A stretch of 64,000 bases of DNA from positions 806,001 to 870,000 of the forward strand of contig NZ_SNYO01000001.1 of assembly GCF_004363095.1 (NCBI RefSeq), read 5' to 3'. Made by a program: the position numbers and the translations under genes. The notes beneath the pieces were generated by a model. The model had not been told where the DNA came from, did no database searches, and saw only the letters and a program-made list of their open reading frames with translations. Positions 1-8,219 of the stretch are shown in pieces. The DNA is from Actinomycetospora succinea (GTDB lineage Bacteria; Actinomycetota; Actinomycetes; Mycobacteriales; Pseudonocardiaceae). How positions within the stretch are numbered: the first letter of the stretch is position 1; each line of letters starts with the position of its first letter.

Positions 1-1
1 C

Positions 2-487
2 GTTGCGGTCGAGCAGCACGGCGAGCCGCTCGGCCTCGAGCGAGGTGCGGACGGCGGCGAACCACGGGGTGTCGACCGAGCCCAGCGGGGTCCCGCGCCA
101 CGACGCCAGCGCGCGGTCGGCCAGCGCGGCCGCGTCTGCGGGCCGGTCCGCCGCCCGCGCCTGCGCCGCGAGCAGGCGGAAGGCGTGCAGGTCCACCGAC
201 GCGGGGTCGGCGGTCAGCGCGTAGCCGGTGCCGGCGCGGGCGAGCTCGACCTCCGGCGCGGCGACGAGCGTGCGCAGCCGGGAGACGTAGGCCGACAGGG
301 CGTTCCGCGCGCGGTACGGGGGCCGGTCGGCCCAGACGCGGTCGATCAGCTCATCGGTCGGGACGGGGCGGCCCAGCTCCACCAGGAGCACCGCGAGCAC
401 GCACCGCTGGCGGGCGTGACCCACGTCGACCGGGCGTCCGTCGCGCAGCACGGCGACCTCGCCCAGCACCCGGAACTCGACCGCCAC
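2..487 (-). CDS. SARP/AfsR-family transcriptional activator (3' part outside window)
   Basis: The 162 codons present read as the N-terminus of a SARP-type regulator. An OmpR-like winged helix begins at VEFRVLGEVAVLRDGRPVDV and continues through RQRCVLAVLLVELGRP and ELIDRVWADRPP. It is followed by the start of the bacterial transcriptional activator (BTAD) helices (VDLHAFRLLAAQARAADR, LASWRGTPLGSVD). The GTG at 487 gives the frame with family identity; the nearby ATG at 510 is in another frame. The gene diverges from the DUF6777 gene at 687, so the 199-bp gap probably holds control sites for both. SARP proteins usually activate neighbouring secondary-metabolite or developmental genes. Whether a C-terminal NB-ARC/TPR part exists cannot be seen because the gene runs off the left edge. 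Confidence 0.85.
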   Translation of the reverse strand, partial: MAVEFRVLGEVAVLRDGRPVDVGHARQRCVLAVLLVELGRPVPTDELIDRVWADRPPYRARNALSAYVSRLRTLVAAPEVELARAGTGYALTADPASVDLHAFRLLAAQARAADRPADAAALADRALASWRGTPLGSVDTPWFAAVRTSLEAERLAVLLDRN

Positions 488-527
488 CCGGCGATTCCAC
501 CACGGGGCATGGCCGCCGCCCAGGGGT

Positions 528-559
528 CTGACCTGCGGATTTCACGATCCGGGAGGACT
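528..559 (+). promoter_or_regulatory. Conserved block upstream of DUF6777 gene 1
   Basis: This block begins CTGACCTGCGGATTTCA and continues to a TCCG-GAGG stretch. The same block, starting CTGACCTGCGCATTTCA, recurs at 2463-2494 upstream of the paralogous second gene. The surrounding upstream DNA is not conserved between the two, so selection on this block is likely. It may be a shared promoter or a binding site for the divergent SARP regulator. This is inferred from repetition alone. Confidence 0.5.
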
Positions 560-610
560 CGTCGCAGCGACGTCGCGCACGGTGCGCAGCGGGCGACCCA
601 CCGTCCCCGA

Positions 611-670
611 CCCCGCCTGCGACCCCGCCTGCGACCCCGCCTGCGACCCCGCCTGCGACCCCGCCTGCGA
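611..670 (+). repeat. Five tandem copies of a 12-bp unit
   Basis: Five perfect consecutive copies of CCCCGCCTGCGA end 16 bp before the start codon at 687, directly upstream of the GAAGGA ribosome-binding sequence. The array lies in the leader of DUF6777 gene 1. Slippage could change the length of the 5' untranslated region. It also keeps the frame open upstream (reading PACD repeated), which makes an artificially long gene call possible. Confidence 0.9.
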
Positions 671-686
671 CCCGAAGGACACGACC

Positions 687-2408
687 ATGACGCGCACCCT
701 CGGCACCCCGTCCGACCGCTTCGCCGCGGTGCCCCCGCCGACACGCCCCGTCCCGCCCCCGGTGTCACCGCCACCCCGGCGGTTCCTCCGGACGCTCGGG
801 GCCGCGGCGGTCGCGCTCGCCGTGGCCGGCGGCGTGGCCGGGGTCGTCGACGGTCTGGGCCCTGCCGGTCCGGAGAACCGGTACCAGCCGGTGTCCTACG
901 CCGGCGACAACCCGTTCGCCTCCCCGGTCGGCACCGACCGGCCTGGCGTCGCACCCGTCGCGGGAGCCGGTGGCGAGCAGGACGGCGACACCCCGGAGAT
1001 GTACGCCGCCGACCCGTCCGCGCCGTCCTGCGACGCCGCGATGCTGCTCTCGGAGCTGCAGGCCGATCCCGCCCGCGCGGCCGTCTGGGCGCAGGTGCAG
1101 CGCGTCGCGCCCGACCGGATCCCCGAGTTCGTCCAGGGGCTCTCGCCGGTGGTGCTGCGGACCGAGACCGCGGTCGTCGACCACGGGTACCGCGACGGGC
1201 GGTCCGTCGCCACGCCGTCGGTGCTCGCCCCGGGCACCGCGGTGTTCGTCAACAGCTACGGCCAGCCCGTGGTCAAGTGCTTCTCGGGCAACCCGCTGAC
1301 GCCGGGCACGAGCAGCGATCCGGCGGTGACGCGGGTGCGGCCCGCCGCGGCCCCGATCGCCACCTACGCCTTCCACGACCCGGTGGCCCGCGGCCCCGTC
1401 GCGCAGCCGGGCAAGCCGGACACGACGGGCAGCGGCCCGACCCCGGTCCCGGTGGAGGCCGACGGCGGGAGCGGCGGCGCGCCCATCCCGGTCGAGCCGG
1501 ACGGTGGGACCGGTGGCGCGCCCGGCGCCCCCGGTACGCCGGGGCCGGCGGGCCCGGCCGGGCCCGGGACGGGCACCCCGGACCCGGTGACGCAGGGGCC
1601 GTCGCAGATCCCGGTGACGGGCTCCTACAACTACGACGGATCGATCATGCTCTCCGACGGGCGGCTCCAGACCGTCGACGGGCGGGTCGTCACGCTGCCG
1701 CAGCGCGGGCCGGACACCACCGGCCTGGTGGACGGCGGCTGGCGCGACAAGGACGGGCTCCACTACAACCGGGACGGCTCGCGCCGAGACCTCATGCCCG
1801 TGTACGGCATCGAGGGCGTCGTCAACTTCTTCCTGACGCCCGAGGGACGCATGCTCCTCTCCGACGGCCAGGAGGTGCCGCTCCCGGCGAACGTCGGCGT
1901 CATCCGCCACTACGACGGGTCGGTGACCTACTTCGAGCGGGGCGTGGGGCCGCGCGGGTCCGTCTTCATGACGACCTCGCCCGACGGTCAGCACGGCGAC
2001 GCGGTCATCGGTGAGTACCTCCACGGCATCCTGACGACGCCCGACGGCAAGATCGTCAATTGGAACGGGACCGAGCGCCTGCCGGGCGTCGACATCCCCG
2101 GCGGCGGGGTCGTCACCCCGACCGGCGGCACGATCCCGCCGGCCCCGGCTCCCGTGCCGGGCCAGAACGGCCAGCCGCTGCCGCAGGACGGCGGCGGGGT
2201 CGTCGGACCGAGGACGACCCCGGTCACCCCGGTCGTCCCGGCCGATCCGGCCGACCCGGCGGTCGAGCCCGCACCGGGCGAGAACGGTGGCGTCGTCGGC
2301 CCGCCGGTCGAGAGTGGCTCCGGCACCGGCAGCGACGCCGGCAGCGGGACCGAGACCCCGGCCAGGGGCGCCGACACCCCCATCGCCGGCACCACCACGT
2401 CCGGCTGA
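687..2408 (+). CDS. DUF6777 domain-containing exported/membrane-anchored protein 1
   Basis: A 573-residue protein with a short proline-rich cytoplasmic N-terminus, one hydrophobic segment (about residues 34-56) after an Arg-Arg pair, then a long extracytoplasmic part. The region from YQPVSYAGDNPF through PVVLRTETAVVDHGYRDG to VKCFSGNPLTPG matches what I recall of DUF6777 of streptomycetes. It has two conserved cysteines (SCDAAM and VKCFSG) that could form a disulfide. Downstream are Gly/Pro-rich linkers and repeated 'DGRLQTVDGRVVTLP'-type segments. The ATG at 687 follows GAAGGA at good spacing; an open frame upstream is only the tandem repeat. It is paralogous to the gene at 2565 and diverges from the SARP gene. 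Function unknown. Confidence 0.85.
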   Translation: MTRTLGTPSDRFAAVPPPTRPVPPPVSPPPRRFLRTLGAAAVALAVAGGVAGVVDGLGPAGPENRYQPVSYAGDNPFASPVGTDRPGVAPVAGAGGEQDGDTPEMYAADPSAPSCDAAMLLSELQADPARAAVWAQVQRVAPDRIPEFVQGLSPVVLRTETAVVDHGYRDGRSVATPSVLAPGTAVFVNSYGQPVVKCFSGNPLTPGTSSDPAVTRVRPAAAPIATYAFHDPVARGPVAQPGKPDTTGSGPTPVPVEADGGSGGAPIPVEPDGGTGGAPGAPGTPGPAGPAGPGTGTPDPVTQGPSQIPVTGSYNYDGSIMLSDGRLQTVDGRVVTLPQRGPDTTGLVDGGWRDKDGLHYNRDGSRRDLMPVYGIEGVVNFFLTPEGRMLLSDGQEVPLPANVGVIRHYDGSVTYFERGVGPRGSVFMTTSPDGQHGDAVIGEYLHGILTTPDGKIVNWNGTERLPGVDIPGGGVVTPTGGTIPPAPAPVPGQNGQPLPQDGGGVVGPRTTPVTPVVPADPADPAVEPAPGENGGVVGPPVESGSGTGSDAGSGTETPARGADTPIAGTTTSG

Positions 2409-2462
2409 ACGCCCTCACGAGCACGGAGGCCGGGACCCGGCGGTCCTGGGCTCCGCGCCCGG

Positions 2463-2494
2463 CTGACCTGCGCATTTCATCGTCCGCGAGGGAC
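2463..2494 (+). promoter_or_regulatory. Conserved block upstream of DUF6777 gene 2
   Basis: This is the second copy of the block at 528-559, starting CTGACCTGCGCATTTCA, then TCCG and GAGG with a few substitutions. It lies about 70 bp before the second DUF6777 start, so this gene may have its own promoter rather than depend only on read-through from gene 1. Confidence 0.5.
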
Positions 2495-2521
2495 GCCCGA
2501 ACCCGCGCGGCGCACCGTCAC

Positions 2522-2560
2522 CCCAGGAACCCACCCCAGGAACCCAACCCAGGAAGGCAC
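2522..2560 (+). repeat. Three tandem copies of a 13-bp RBS-like unit
   Basis: Three consecutive units, each starting CCCAGGAA, are spaced 13 bp apart (2522, 2535, 2548). The last carries the working ribosome-binding site AGGAAGG before the ATG at 2565. Each unit contains AGGAA, so the leader has three potential Shine-Dalgarno-like sequences. The paralogous upstream gene also has a tandem repeat in this place, but of unrelated sequence. Confidence 0.8.
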
Positions 2561-2564
2561 CACC

Positions 2565-4187
2565 ATGACGAACACCCTCGACGGCCCCACCGAGCACTTC
2601 TCGGTCGTCCCGGCGGGCGGGCGCACACGCTCCGTCCCGCCCCCCGGTGCTCCACCACCCCGGCGCCTCGGCACCCGGGTCGCGGCGGGCGTCGTCGCCG
2701 CGGCCGTCGTCGCCGGGGTCTCCGGTGTGGTCGGCGGCCTCGACCCGTTCGGGACGCGGACCTCCTACGAGACGGTGTCCTTCGCCGGCGACGACCCGTT
2801 CACCGCGCCCGTGGGCACCGACCGGGCGGGGCTCACCTCGACCGGGCCCGGCGGCCGGCAGGCCGGCGACACCCCGGAGATGTACGCCGCCGACCCCGCC
2901 GACCCGTCCTGCGACGCGCAGGCCCTGCTCGGCGCCCTGCGGACCGACCCGGAGCGGGCGGCCGTGTGGGCGCAGGTCCAGCGCACCACGCCGGCCGAGC
3001 TGCCCGCGTTCGTCGGGAGCCTCACCCCGGTGGTGCTGCGCGCCGACACCGCCGTCGTCGACCACGGCTACCGCGCCGGGTCCGACGTGCCGCGCTCCGC
3101 GGTGCTCGCGGCCGGCACCGCGGTGTTCGTCGACAGTTACGGCCAGCCCACGGTGAAGTGCTTCTCGGGCAACCCGCTGACGCCCCGCACGAGCGAGGAG
3201 GCCGGGGTGACCAGCGTCGTCCCCACGGCGGCCCCGATCGCGACCCACACGTTCCACCACCCGGCCACGGGCGAGCCCGTGCGCCGGCCCGCCACGCCCG
3301 ACGTCACCGGCCGCGGACCGATCCCGGTCGACCAGGACGGCGGGACCGGCGGCGGGACCGGCGGGAACACCTCCGACCCCGTCACGCAAGGCCCGGCGAC
3401 ACCGGACCAGCCGACGACGCCCCCGCTCACCGGCACGTTCAACTGGGACGGGTCGATCACCCTGTCCGACGGGCGTGTCCAGACCGCGGACGGCCGGATC
3501 GTCACGCTGCCGCCGCTGCCCACCGGGGCGGTCCCGCTGCCCGACGGCGGCTACCGCGAGGCGGACGGCACGTACCGCAACCGCGACGGCTCGCCGCGGG
3601 AGTACGTGCGCCTGTCCGAGCAGGGCGGCGAGCTCGTCGTCCTCGCCCCCGACGGGACGCTCCTCGACGCGAGCGGCTCGCCGATCGGGGAGCGGCAGCT
3701 CGAGGGCGTGACCGTCGTGCGCGGCCACGACGGGTTCGTCACGGTGATCACCGACAACCGCCGCGGCGACGACACCGTCGTCGTCTACCACCCGCAGGGC
3801 AAGCCGATCAACATCGTGACCGGCACCGTCACCGGCGGCGTGATCCGGGACGCGGCGGGCCAGGTGCGCAACCCGGACGGCACGGTCCGGAAGGAGGCCA
3901 CCCTCCCCGACGGCGGGACGGTCCAGCCGGACGGCACCACCGTGCCGGCGCCCTCGACGGGTCACGGCGGCCCGACGGGGCCGCACGGGACGCCCACGCC
4001 GACCGTGCCGATCGACCCGCCGTTCACGCCGCGCCCGACCGGCGGCACGACGGTCCCGCCGATCGACCCGCCGTTCGAGCCCCGGCAGGACCGCGGCGCC
4101 GGGGACGGTGCCCCGGTCACCGACGGGGGATCGAGCAGCGGGGGCACGAGCGCCGGCGGCACCAGCCCGTCGAGCGGCGACGGCTGA
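2565..4187 (+). CDS. DUF6777 domain-containing exported/membrane-anchored protein 2
   Basis: A 540-residue paralog of the protein encoded at 687-2408. It shares the Pro-rich N-terminus ending in Arg-Arg, one membrane segment (about 37-58), the GDTPEMYAADP segment, the PVVLRADTAVVDHGYR core and the cysteine-containing VKCFSGNPLTP. The middle carries Gly-rich linkers and 'SDGRVQTADGRIVTLP' repeats; the C-terminus is a low-complexity Pro/Gly/Ser tail. The ATG follows AGGAAGG at good spacing. Identity to gene 1 is strongest in the DUF6777 core and weak in the tails, as expected for an old tandem duplication. Function unknown; a surface or envelope role is inferred from topology. Confidence 0.85.
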   Translation: MTNTLDGPTEHFSVVPAGGRTRSVPPPGAPPPRRLGTRVAAGVVAAAVVAGVSGVVGGLDPFGTRTSYETVSFAGDDPFTAPVGTDRAGLTSTGPGGRQAGDTPEMYAADPADPSCDAQALLGALRTDPERAAVWAQVQRTTPAELPAFVGSLTPVVLRADTAVVDHGYRAGSDVPRSAVLAAGTAVFVDSYGQPTVKCFSGNPLTPRTSEEAGVTSVVPTAAPIATHTFHHPATGEPVRRPATPDVTGRGPIPVDQDGGTGGGTGGNTSDPVTQGPATPDQPTTPPLTGTFNWDGSITLSDGRVQTADGRIVTLPPLPTGAVPLPDGGYREADGTYRNRDGSPREYVRLSEQGGELVVLAPDGTLLDASGSPIGERQLEGVTVVRGHDGFVTVITDNRRGDDTVVVYHPQGKPINIVTGTVTGGVIRDAAGQVRNPDGTVRKEATLPDGGTVQPDGTTVPAPSTGHGGPTGPHGTPTPTVPIDPPFTPRPTGGTTVPPIDPPFEPRQDRGAGDGAPVTDGGSSSGGTSAGGTSPSSGDG

Positions 4188-4213
4188 TCACCGCCGCCGG
4201 GGGCACCCGCTGT

Positions 4214-4268
4214 CGGAGCGAGGGACTCCCTGGCTGCGTGGAGGGCAGTCGGGGAGTCCTTCGCTCCG
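4214..4268. terminator. Hairpin repeat, family II copy 1 (probable bidirectional terminator)
   Basis: A long inverted repeat: left arm CGGAGCGAGGGACTCCC, right arm GGGGAGTCCTTCGCTCCG, separated by about 20 bp that include CTGCGTGG. It sits between the convergent DUF6777 gene 2 and fbiD, which suits a terminator for both strands. No T-tract follows. A closely related element is at 62719-62774, also between convergent genes. Confidence 0.65.
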
Positions 4269-4288
4269 GTCCGGCTGACGGCGCGACG

Positions 4289-4990
4289 TCAGGAGGGACC
4301 GGAGGGCACCCCGATCGGGCGGTGCGCCCGGTCGTCCGACCAGGCCCGGGTGGCCGGGCCGGTGCCGAGGGTGCGGGCGCGGTCCAGGTCGGCGACGGTG
4401 TCGACGTCGCCGCGCAGGCCCGGCCAGTCGCCGTCGAGCGCGACCGCGCCGCCCCGGGTGTGGGCGCGCGCGGACCCCGGACCGAACCGCGGACGCAGCG
4501 CCCGGCCCGGCGCGGCGACCAGGAGCGTCGTGCCGGTGCCCTCGTGGTCGGCGACGACGGCCGCGTCGGCGCCGGTCGCGAAGAGCGCCGCCGCCCGCGC
4601 CAGCGCGTCGTCGAGCTCCTCGGGGCGCAGGGCCGGCAGGTCGGCCTGGAGGGCGGCGACGCACCGGGAGCCGGTGCCCCGCAGGTGCGCCTCGCCGACG
4701 AGGATCGCGGCGTTGAGCCCGCCGCCGTCGTCGTGCACGACCTCGCGGGGCTCGCCGGCGGCGCCGAGGCGCTCGGCGGACTCGGTGGTGACCACCACCA
4801 GGCGTCCGACGCGGCGCGCGGCCCGCGCGGCGGTCAGCGTGTCGCGGGCCAGGGCGAGGGCCAGGGACCGGTGGGCCTGCTCGCGGTCGGCGTCGTCCCC
4901 GGGCAGGTCGGCGACGGCCGGGGCGAGGCGTGACTTCGCCCGGCGCAGCTCCTTGACCGGCACCACGAGGTCGACCGCGACGTCCACCAC
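4289..4990 (-). CDS. fbiD: Phosphoenolpyruvate/2-phospholactate guanylyltransferase (coenzyme F420 biosynthesis)
   Basis: A 233-residue CofC/FbiD nucleotidyltransferase. It activates phosphoenolpyruvate (actinobacteria) or 2-phospholactate (archaea) with GTP, making the guanylylated donor used by FbiA in coenzyme F420 assembly. The N-terminus VDLVVPVKELRRAKSRLAP is the family's P-loop-like nucleotide-binding start. LQADLPALRPEELDDAL carries the conserved D-L-P metal site, and the C-terminal part has the D-V-D-T-V-ADL motif. The GTG at 4990 precedes the conserved start by a few residues; GTG 4987 is equally possible. Other F420 genes are not in the window. The gene is convergent with DUF6777 gene 2. 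Confidence 0.88.
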   Translation of the reverse strand: MVDVAVDLVVPVKELRRAKSRLAPAVADLPGDDADREQAHRSLALALARDTLTAARAARRVGRLVVVTTESAERLGAAGEPREVVHDDGGGLNAAILVGEAHLRGTGSRCVAALQADLPALRPEELDDALARAAALFATGADAAVVADHEGTGTTLLVAAPGRALRPRFGPGSARAHTRGGAVALDGDWPGLRGDVDTVADLDRARTLGTGPATRAWSDDRAHRPIGVPSGPS

Positions 4991-5093
4991 CCCAGTCTGC
5001 CCCCGTTCGGCGGAGCGGGGTGACGGTGGCGGGTCTCGCTGGACCGTGCGCCGGGCGCGGGAGAGACTGCGCGCGACGGGGCGAATTCCGTCC

Positions 5094-5145
5094 GTGCCCG
5101 AATAGATGTGCCCGAATAGATGTGCCCGAAGCGATGTGCCCGACC
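5094..5145 (+). repeat. 14-bp tandem repeat upstream of plsC
   Basis: Three full units and one partial unit of GTGCCCGAATAGAT (third unit GTGCCCGAAGCGAT) start at 5094, 5108, 5122 and 5136. They lie between divergent fbiD and plsC, in the plsC leader. The repeats could hold regulator half-sites or simply reflect slippage. Confidence 0.8.
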
Positions 5146-5166
5146 CGAGGCGGAGGTGGCGACCCG

Positions 5167-5907
5167 GTGGCACCGGCGCGCGAGAAAGGCGGGCCGGCGG
5201 TGGCGCTGGCGGCCTTCGTGTTCTATCCGTTGACCCTGCTGCTGGCGAAGCGCCGGATGGAGGGCCTCGAGCACATCCCGGCGACGGGTCCCGCGCTGCT
5301 GGTGTGCAACCACGTCTCCTACCTCGACCCCGTCTACACGGCGGTGTTCGTGCACCGGGCGCGCCGGGTGCCGCGGTTCCTCGCGAAGGCGTCGCTGTGG
5401 AAGATCCCGGTGTTCGGGCGGGTCCTGCAGGGGAGCCGCCAGATCCCGGTCAGCCGCGGGTCGGCGGAGGCCGGGGCGAGCCTGGAGGCGGCGCAGGCCT
5501 CGTTCGCCGACGACGGCGTCGTCGTGATCTACCCCGAGGGCACGATCACCCGCGACGAGGACGGGTGGCCGATGGCGGCGCGGTCGGGCGCGGCGCGCCT
5601 GGCGCTCGACGTCGACGTCCCCGTCATCCCGGTCGTGCACTGGGGGACGAAGTCGGTGTACGACCACTACCGGCGCCGCTTCCGCCCGTCGTGGCGCACG
5701 ACGATCACGGTGAAGGCCGGGCCGCCGATCCCGATGGACGACCTGCGCGCCCGCCTCGCCGACCGCGGCCCGCGGCCCCTGCTGCGCGAGACCACCGAGC
5801 GGATGATGACGGCGGTGCGCGAGCTGCTCGGCGAGGTGCGCGGCGAGCCGGTCCCCGAGGTCACCCGCGGGACGCGCGGCCCGGAGTCGCGGAGCACGGA
5901 GCAGTGA
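5167..5907 (+). CDS. plsC: 1-acyl-sn-glycerol-3-phosphate acyltransferase
   Basis: A 246-residue membrane-associated acyltransferase that adds the second acyl chain to lysophosphatidate. Seen: the catalytic HX4D motif NHVSYLD (His49, Asp54), an N-terminal hydrophobic stretch ([15 protein letters not shown]), the substrate-binding YPEGTITR motif, and VIPVVHWG near the C-terminal third. The GTG at 5167 was chosen because GGAGG lies 11 bp upstream; longer versions run through the tandem repeat. The stop overlaps the gpsA start (GTGA), so plsC and gpsA are translationally coupled, a sensible pair for glycerophospholipid synthesis. Confidence 0.9.
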   Translation: MAPAREKGGPAVALAAFVFYPLTLLLAKRRMEGLEHIPATGPALLVCNHVSYLDPVYTAVFVHRARRVPRFLAKASLWKIPVFGRVLQGSRQIPVSRGSAEAGASLEAAQASFADDGVVVIYPEGTITRDEDGWPMAARSGAARLALDVDVPVIPVVHWGTKSVYDHYRRRFRPSWRTTITVKAGPPIPMDDLRARLADRGPRPLLRETTERMMTAVRELLGEVRGEPVPEVTRGTRGPESRSTEQ

Positions 5908-6935
5908 GCGCGGTGATCCCCGACGGCATCCGCCCCCTCGACCGGGTCGCGGTGCTCGGCGCGGGCTCCTGGGGCACCACGTTCGCCAAGGTCCTCGCCG
6001 ACGCCGGGACGCCGGTGACCCTGTGGGCGCGGCGCGCCGAGGTCGCCGAGTCGGTCACCCGCGAGCACCGCAACCCCGAGTACCTGCCCGACGTGGAGCT
6101 GCCCGCCGAGCTCGCCGCGACCGCCGACGCCGACGAGGCCCTCGCGGGGGCGCAGGCCGTCGTGCTCGCGCTCCCCGCCCAGAAGCTGCGCGAGAACCTC
6201 CAGCACTGGCGTCCGCACCTGCCCGAGGGCGTGACGCTCGTCAGCCTCGCCAAGGGCGTCGAGCGCGGCACGCTGCTGCGGATGAGCGAGGTGATCTGCG
6301 AGGTCACCGAGGCCGACCCCGGCCGCGTCGCCGTGGTCTCCGGGCCCAACCTCGCCGGCGAGATCGCCGCCGAGCAGCCCACCGCGACCGTCGTCGCCTG
6401 CCCCGACCACGACCGCGCGATCGCCGTGCAGCACGCCTGCTCCACCGGCTACTTCAAGCCCTACACCAACACCGACGTCGTCGGCTGCGAGCTCGGCGGG
6501 GCCTGCAAGAACGTCATCGCGCTCGCCTGCGGCACGGCCGCCGGGCTCGGCTACGGCGACAACACGATGGCCTCGCTGATCACGCGCGGGCTCGCCGAGA
6601 TCTCCCGGCTCGCCGTGGCGCTGGGCGCCGAGCCGCTGACGCTCGCCGGGCTCGCCGGGATGGGCGACCTCGTGGCCACCTGCGCCTCGCCGCTCTCGCG
6701 CAACCGGCGCTTCGGCGAGGCGCTGGGCCGCGGGCTGACCGTCGCCGAGGCCGAGGAGGCGAACCACGGCCAGGTCGCCGAGGGCGTCAAGTCGTGCGAC
6801 GCGATCAGCGAGCTGGCCCGTCGGCACGCCGTGGACACGCCGATCGTCGACGCGGTGCGGCGGGTGTGCGACGGCGAGGTGTCGGCCAAGGAGGTCGGCG
6901 ACGAGTTGATCAACCGCGAGCTGAAGGTGGAGTGA
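5904..6935 (+). CDS. gpsA: NAD(P)-dependent glycerol-3-phosphate dehydrogenase
   Basis: A 343-residue GpsA that reduces dihydroxyacetone phosphate to sn-glycerol-3-phosphate, the backbone of phospholipids. Seen: a Rossmann GxGxxG at [13 protein letters not shown], the active-site Lys region [16 protein letters not shown], and [20 protein letters not shown], typical of the family. Length is normal. The GTG start overlaps the plsC stop by four bases. The C-terminus ends INRELKVE. This gene supplies the acceptor for the acyltransferase steps upstream. Confidence 0.97.
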   Translation: MSAVIPDGIRPLDRVAVLGAGSWGTTFAKVLADAGTPVTLWARRAEVAESVTREHRNPEYLPDVELPAELAATADADEALAGAQAVVLALPAQKLRENLQHWRPHLPEGVTLVSLAKGVERGTLLRMSEVICEVTEADPGRVAVVSGPNLAGEIAAEQPTATVVACPDHDRAIAVQHACSTGYFKPYTNTDVVGCELGGACKNVIALACGTAAGLGYGDNTMASLITRGLAEISRLAVALGAEPLTLAGLAGMGDLVATCASPLSRNRRFGEALGRGLTVAEAEEANHGQVAEGVKSCDAISELARRHAVDTPIVDAVRRVCDGEVSAKEVGDELINRELKVE

Positions 6936-6940
6936 GCCCG

Positions 6941-6974
6941 CACACCGGTCGAGCTCCGCTCCGCGTCGTCTCCC
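6941..6974 (+). repeat. 34-bp interspersed repeat (family III, copy 1)
   Basis: A 34-bp sequence beginning CACACCGGTCGAGCTCCGCT and ending CGTCTCCC lies six bases after the gpsA stop. A copy with a few differences lies at 42450-42483, eight bases after the coaD stop. Both copies have the same orientation relative to the upstream gene. Confidence 0.7.
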
Positions 6975-7018
6975 ACCCACCACGTTTGCCCCCGACGGCC
7001 CCGGGAACACTGCCCGCG

Positions 7019-7489
7019 ATGGACGTGCTGCAGCGGATGGGCCCGAGGACGGCGCCGGCGACGGCCGTGGCGCCGCTGGAGCTCTGCGCGCTCGCGACCA
7101 CCGAGAACGCGGCCACACTGCGTCGGCGCTTCCGCTGCTGGGTCGGCGAGATCACCGACGCCGACACGGCCGACGACCTCGCGCTCGCCGTGTACGAGGC
7201 GCTGGCCAACGTCGTCGACCACGCCTACGCCGAGCGCGGCGCGCCGGGCCTCATGACGCTGTGGGCCGCGGTGTCCTGCCCGCTGCTGACCGGCCGCGAC
7301 CTCGTCGTCACCGTCGTCGACGAGGGGGCGTGGCGCCCGAGCAGCGGCCCGGGCTGGCGCGGTCGCGGTCTGCCGCTGATGCGCGAGCTCATGCACGCCA
7401 CCGCGGTCCTGCCCGGTCCGTCGGGCACGACGGTGCAGCTGCGCCGGCGCGTGCCGGTGCCCGTGCGGCGCGAGGCCGCGCTCGTCTAG
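7019..7489 (+). CDS. ATP-binding protein, RsbW-like anti-sigma/serine kinase family
   Basis: A 156-residue HATPase_c protein of the type used as anti-sigma factors or partner-switching kinases. Seen: the N-box region LALAVYEALANVVDHAYAE with the Glu/Asn signature, a D-E-G (VTVVDEGAW) G1-like motif, GRGLPLMRELMHA as the G2-like glycine loop, and SGTTVQLRRR. No sigma factor or anti-anti-sigma gene is adjacent, so the target is unknown. The ATG at 7019 has only a weak ribosome-binding sequence. It follows gpsA after an 83-bp gap containing the family III repeat, so it is probably separately expressed. Confidence 0.8.
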   Translation: MDVLQRMGPRTAPATAVAPLELCALATTENAATLRRRFRCWVGEITDADTADDLALAVYEALANVVDHAYAERGAPGLMTLWAAVSCPLLTGRDLVVTVVDEGAWRPSSGPGWRGRGLPLMRELMHATAVLPGPSGTTVQLRRRVPVPVRREAALV

Positions 7490-7502
7490 GACTCCACGGC
7501 GT

Positions 7503-8150
7503 CTACTTCTCCACGGCTGGGACGTGCGCCGGCACCGGCGTGTCCTCCGGCAGCGCCGGACACGTCGTGACCTCGGCCACGCGCGTCTCCAGCCGGACCA
7601 CCCCGGCCCAGCGCGCGTCCCCCTCGGCGACCGCGTCACCGTCGCCGGGCGGGCCGGTGCGCGCCTTGACGCTGGCCTCGGTGAGGTCGACCGCGATCAC
7701 CGAGGTCGCGGCCATCTCCTTGCGCGTCGGCGCCGCGGCGTGGTCCTCCTGGCCCGGAGCCACGTGGGCGACGAGCGCGCGCAGGGCCGTCATCGCCTCG
7801 TCGGGGTCGGTGACCTTCCGCGCGTGGCCCCGGACGACCGCGCTGCGGTAGTTCGCGGAGTGGGTGAACCAGCGGCGCGCGTAGACCAGCCCGTCGATCA
7901 GCGTGACCGTGACGCACACCGGCTCGCCGCCGCGCAGGCTCGCCGCGCCGCTCGACCCGTGCAGGTAGAGCGTGTCGCCGACCCGCGCGTGCATCGTCGG
8001 CAGCACCACGGGCTCGCCGTCGACGACGCGGCCGAGGTGCGCGACGAGCGCCTCGTCGAGCACGGCGTGCAGCTCGGCCCGGTCGCTGCGCTGGCGGTCG
8101 CGGTGGCGGCGGACGCTCGAGCGGTCGGTGGGGGAGAGCGTGCTGGTCAT
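7503..8150 (-). CDS. Pyridoxamine 5'-phosphate oxidase family (split-barrel flavin-binding) protein
   Basis: A 215-residue protein of the Pyridox_ox_2 type, an FMN (or F420/heme) binding split barrel. Seen: an N-terminal helix with RSDRAELHAVLDEAL, the core VVLPTMHARVGDTLYLHGSS, the SLRGGEPVCVTVTLIDGLVYARR strand pair, and SVKARTGPP. It starts at an ATG and is divergently transcribed from the MocR regulator, with 69 bp between the starts. Such pairing is common for MocR/PdxR regulators and suggests that the MocR protein controls this gene. The true substrate is unknown. Confidence 0.82.
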   Translation of the reverse strand: MTSTLSPTDRSSVRRHRDRQRSDRAELHAVLDEALVAHLGRVVDGEPVVLPTMHARVGDTLYLHGSSGAASLRGGEPVCVTVTLIDGLVYARRWFTHSANYRSAVVRGHARKVTDPDEAMTALRALVAHVAPGQEDHAAAPTRKEMAATSVIAVDLTEASVKARTGPPGDGDAVAEGDARWAGVVRLETRVAEVTTCPALPEDTPVPAHVPAVEK

Positions 8151-8219
8151 GTCTCCCAGGGTGGGCGACGCGGTGGCATCCTCGAACGGCCACTCCCGGC
8201 CGAGTTCAGGAGGCCACTC

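Noticed and set aside
508-510. ATG at 510 as start of the SARP gene
   Set aside because: It is in a different frame from the SARP coding sequence; the GTG at 487 is in frame.
582-686. Upstream extension of DUF6777 gene 1 through PACD repeats
   Set aside because: The extension is only the 12-bp tandem repeat; a good ribosome-binding site precedes the ATG at 687.
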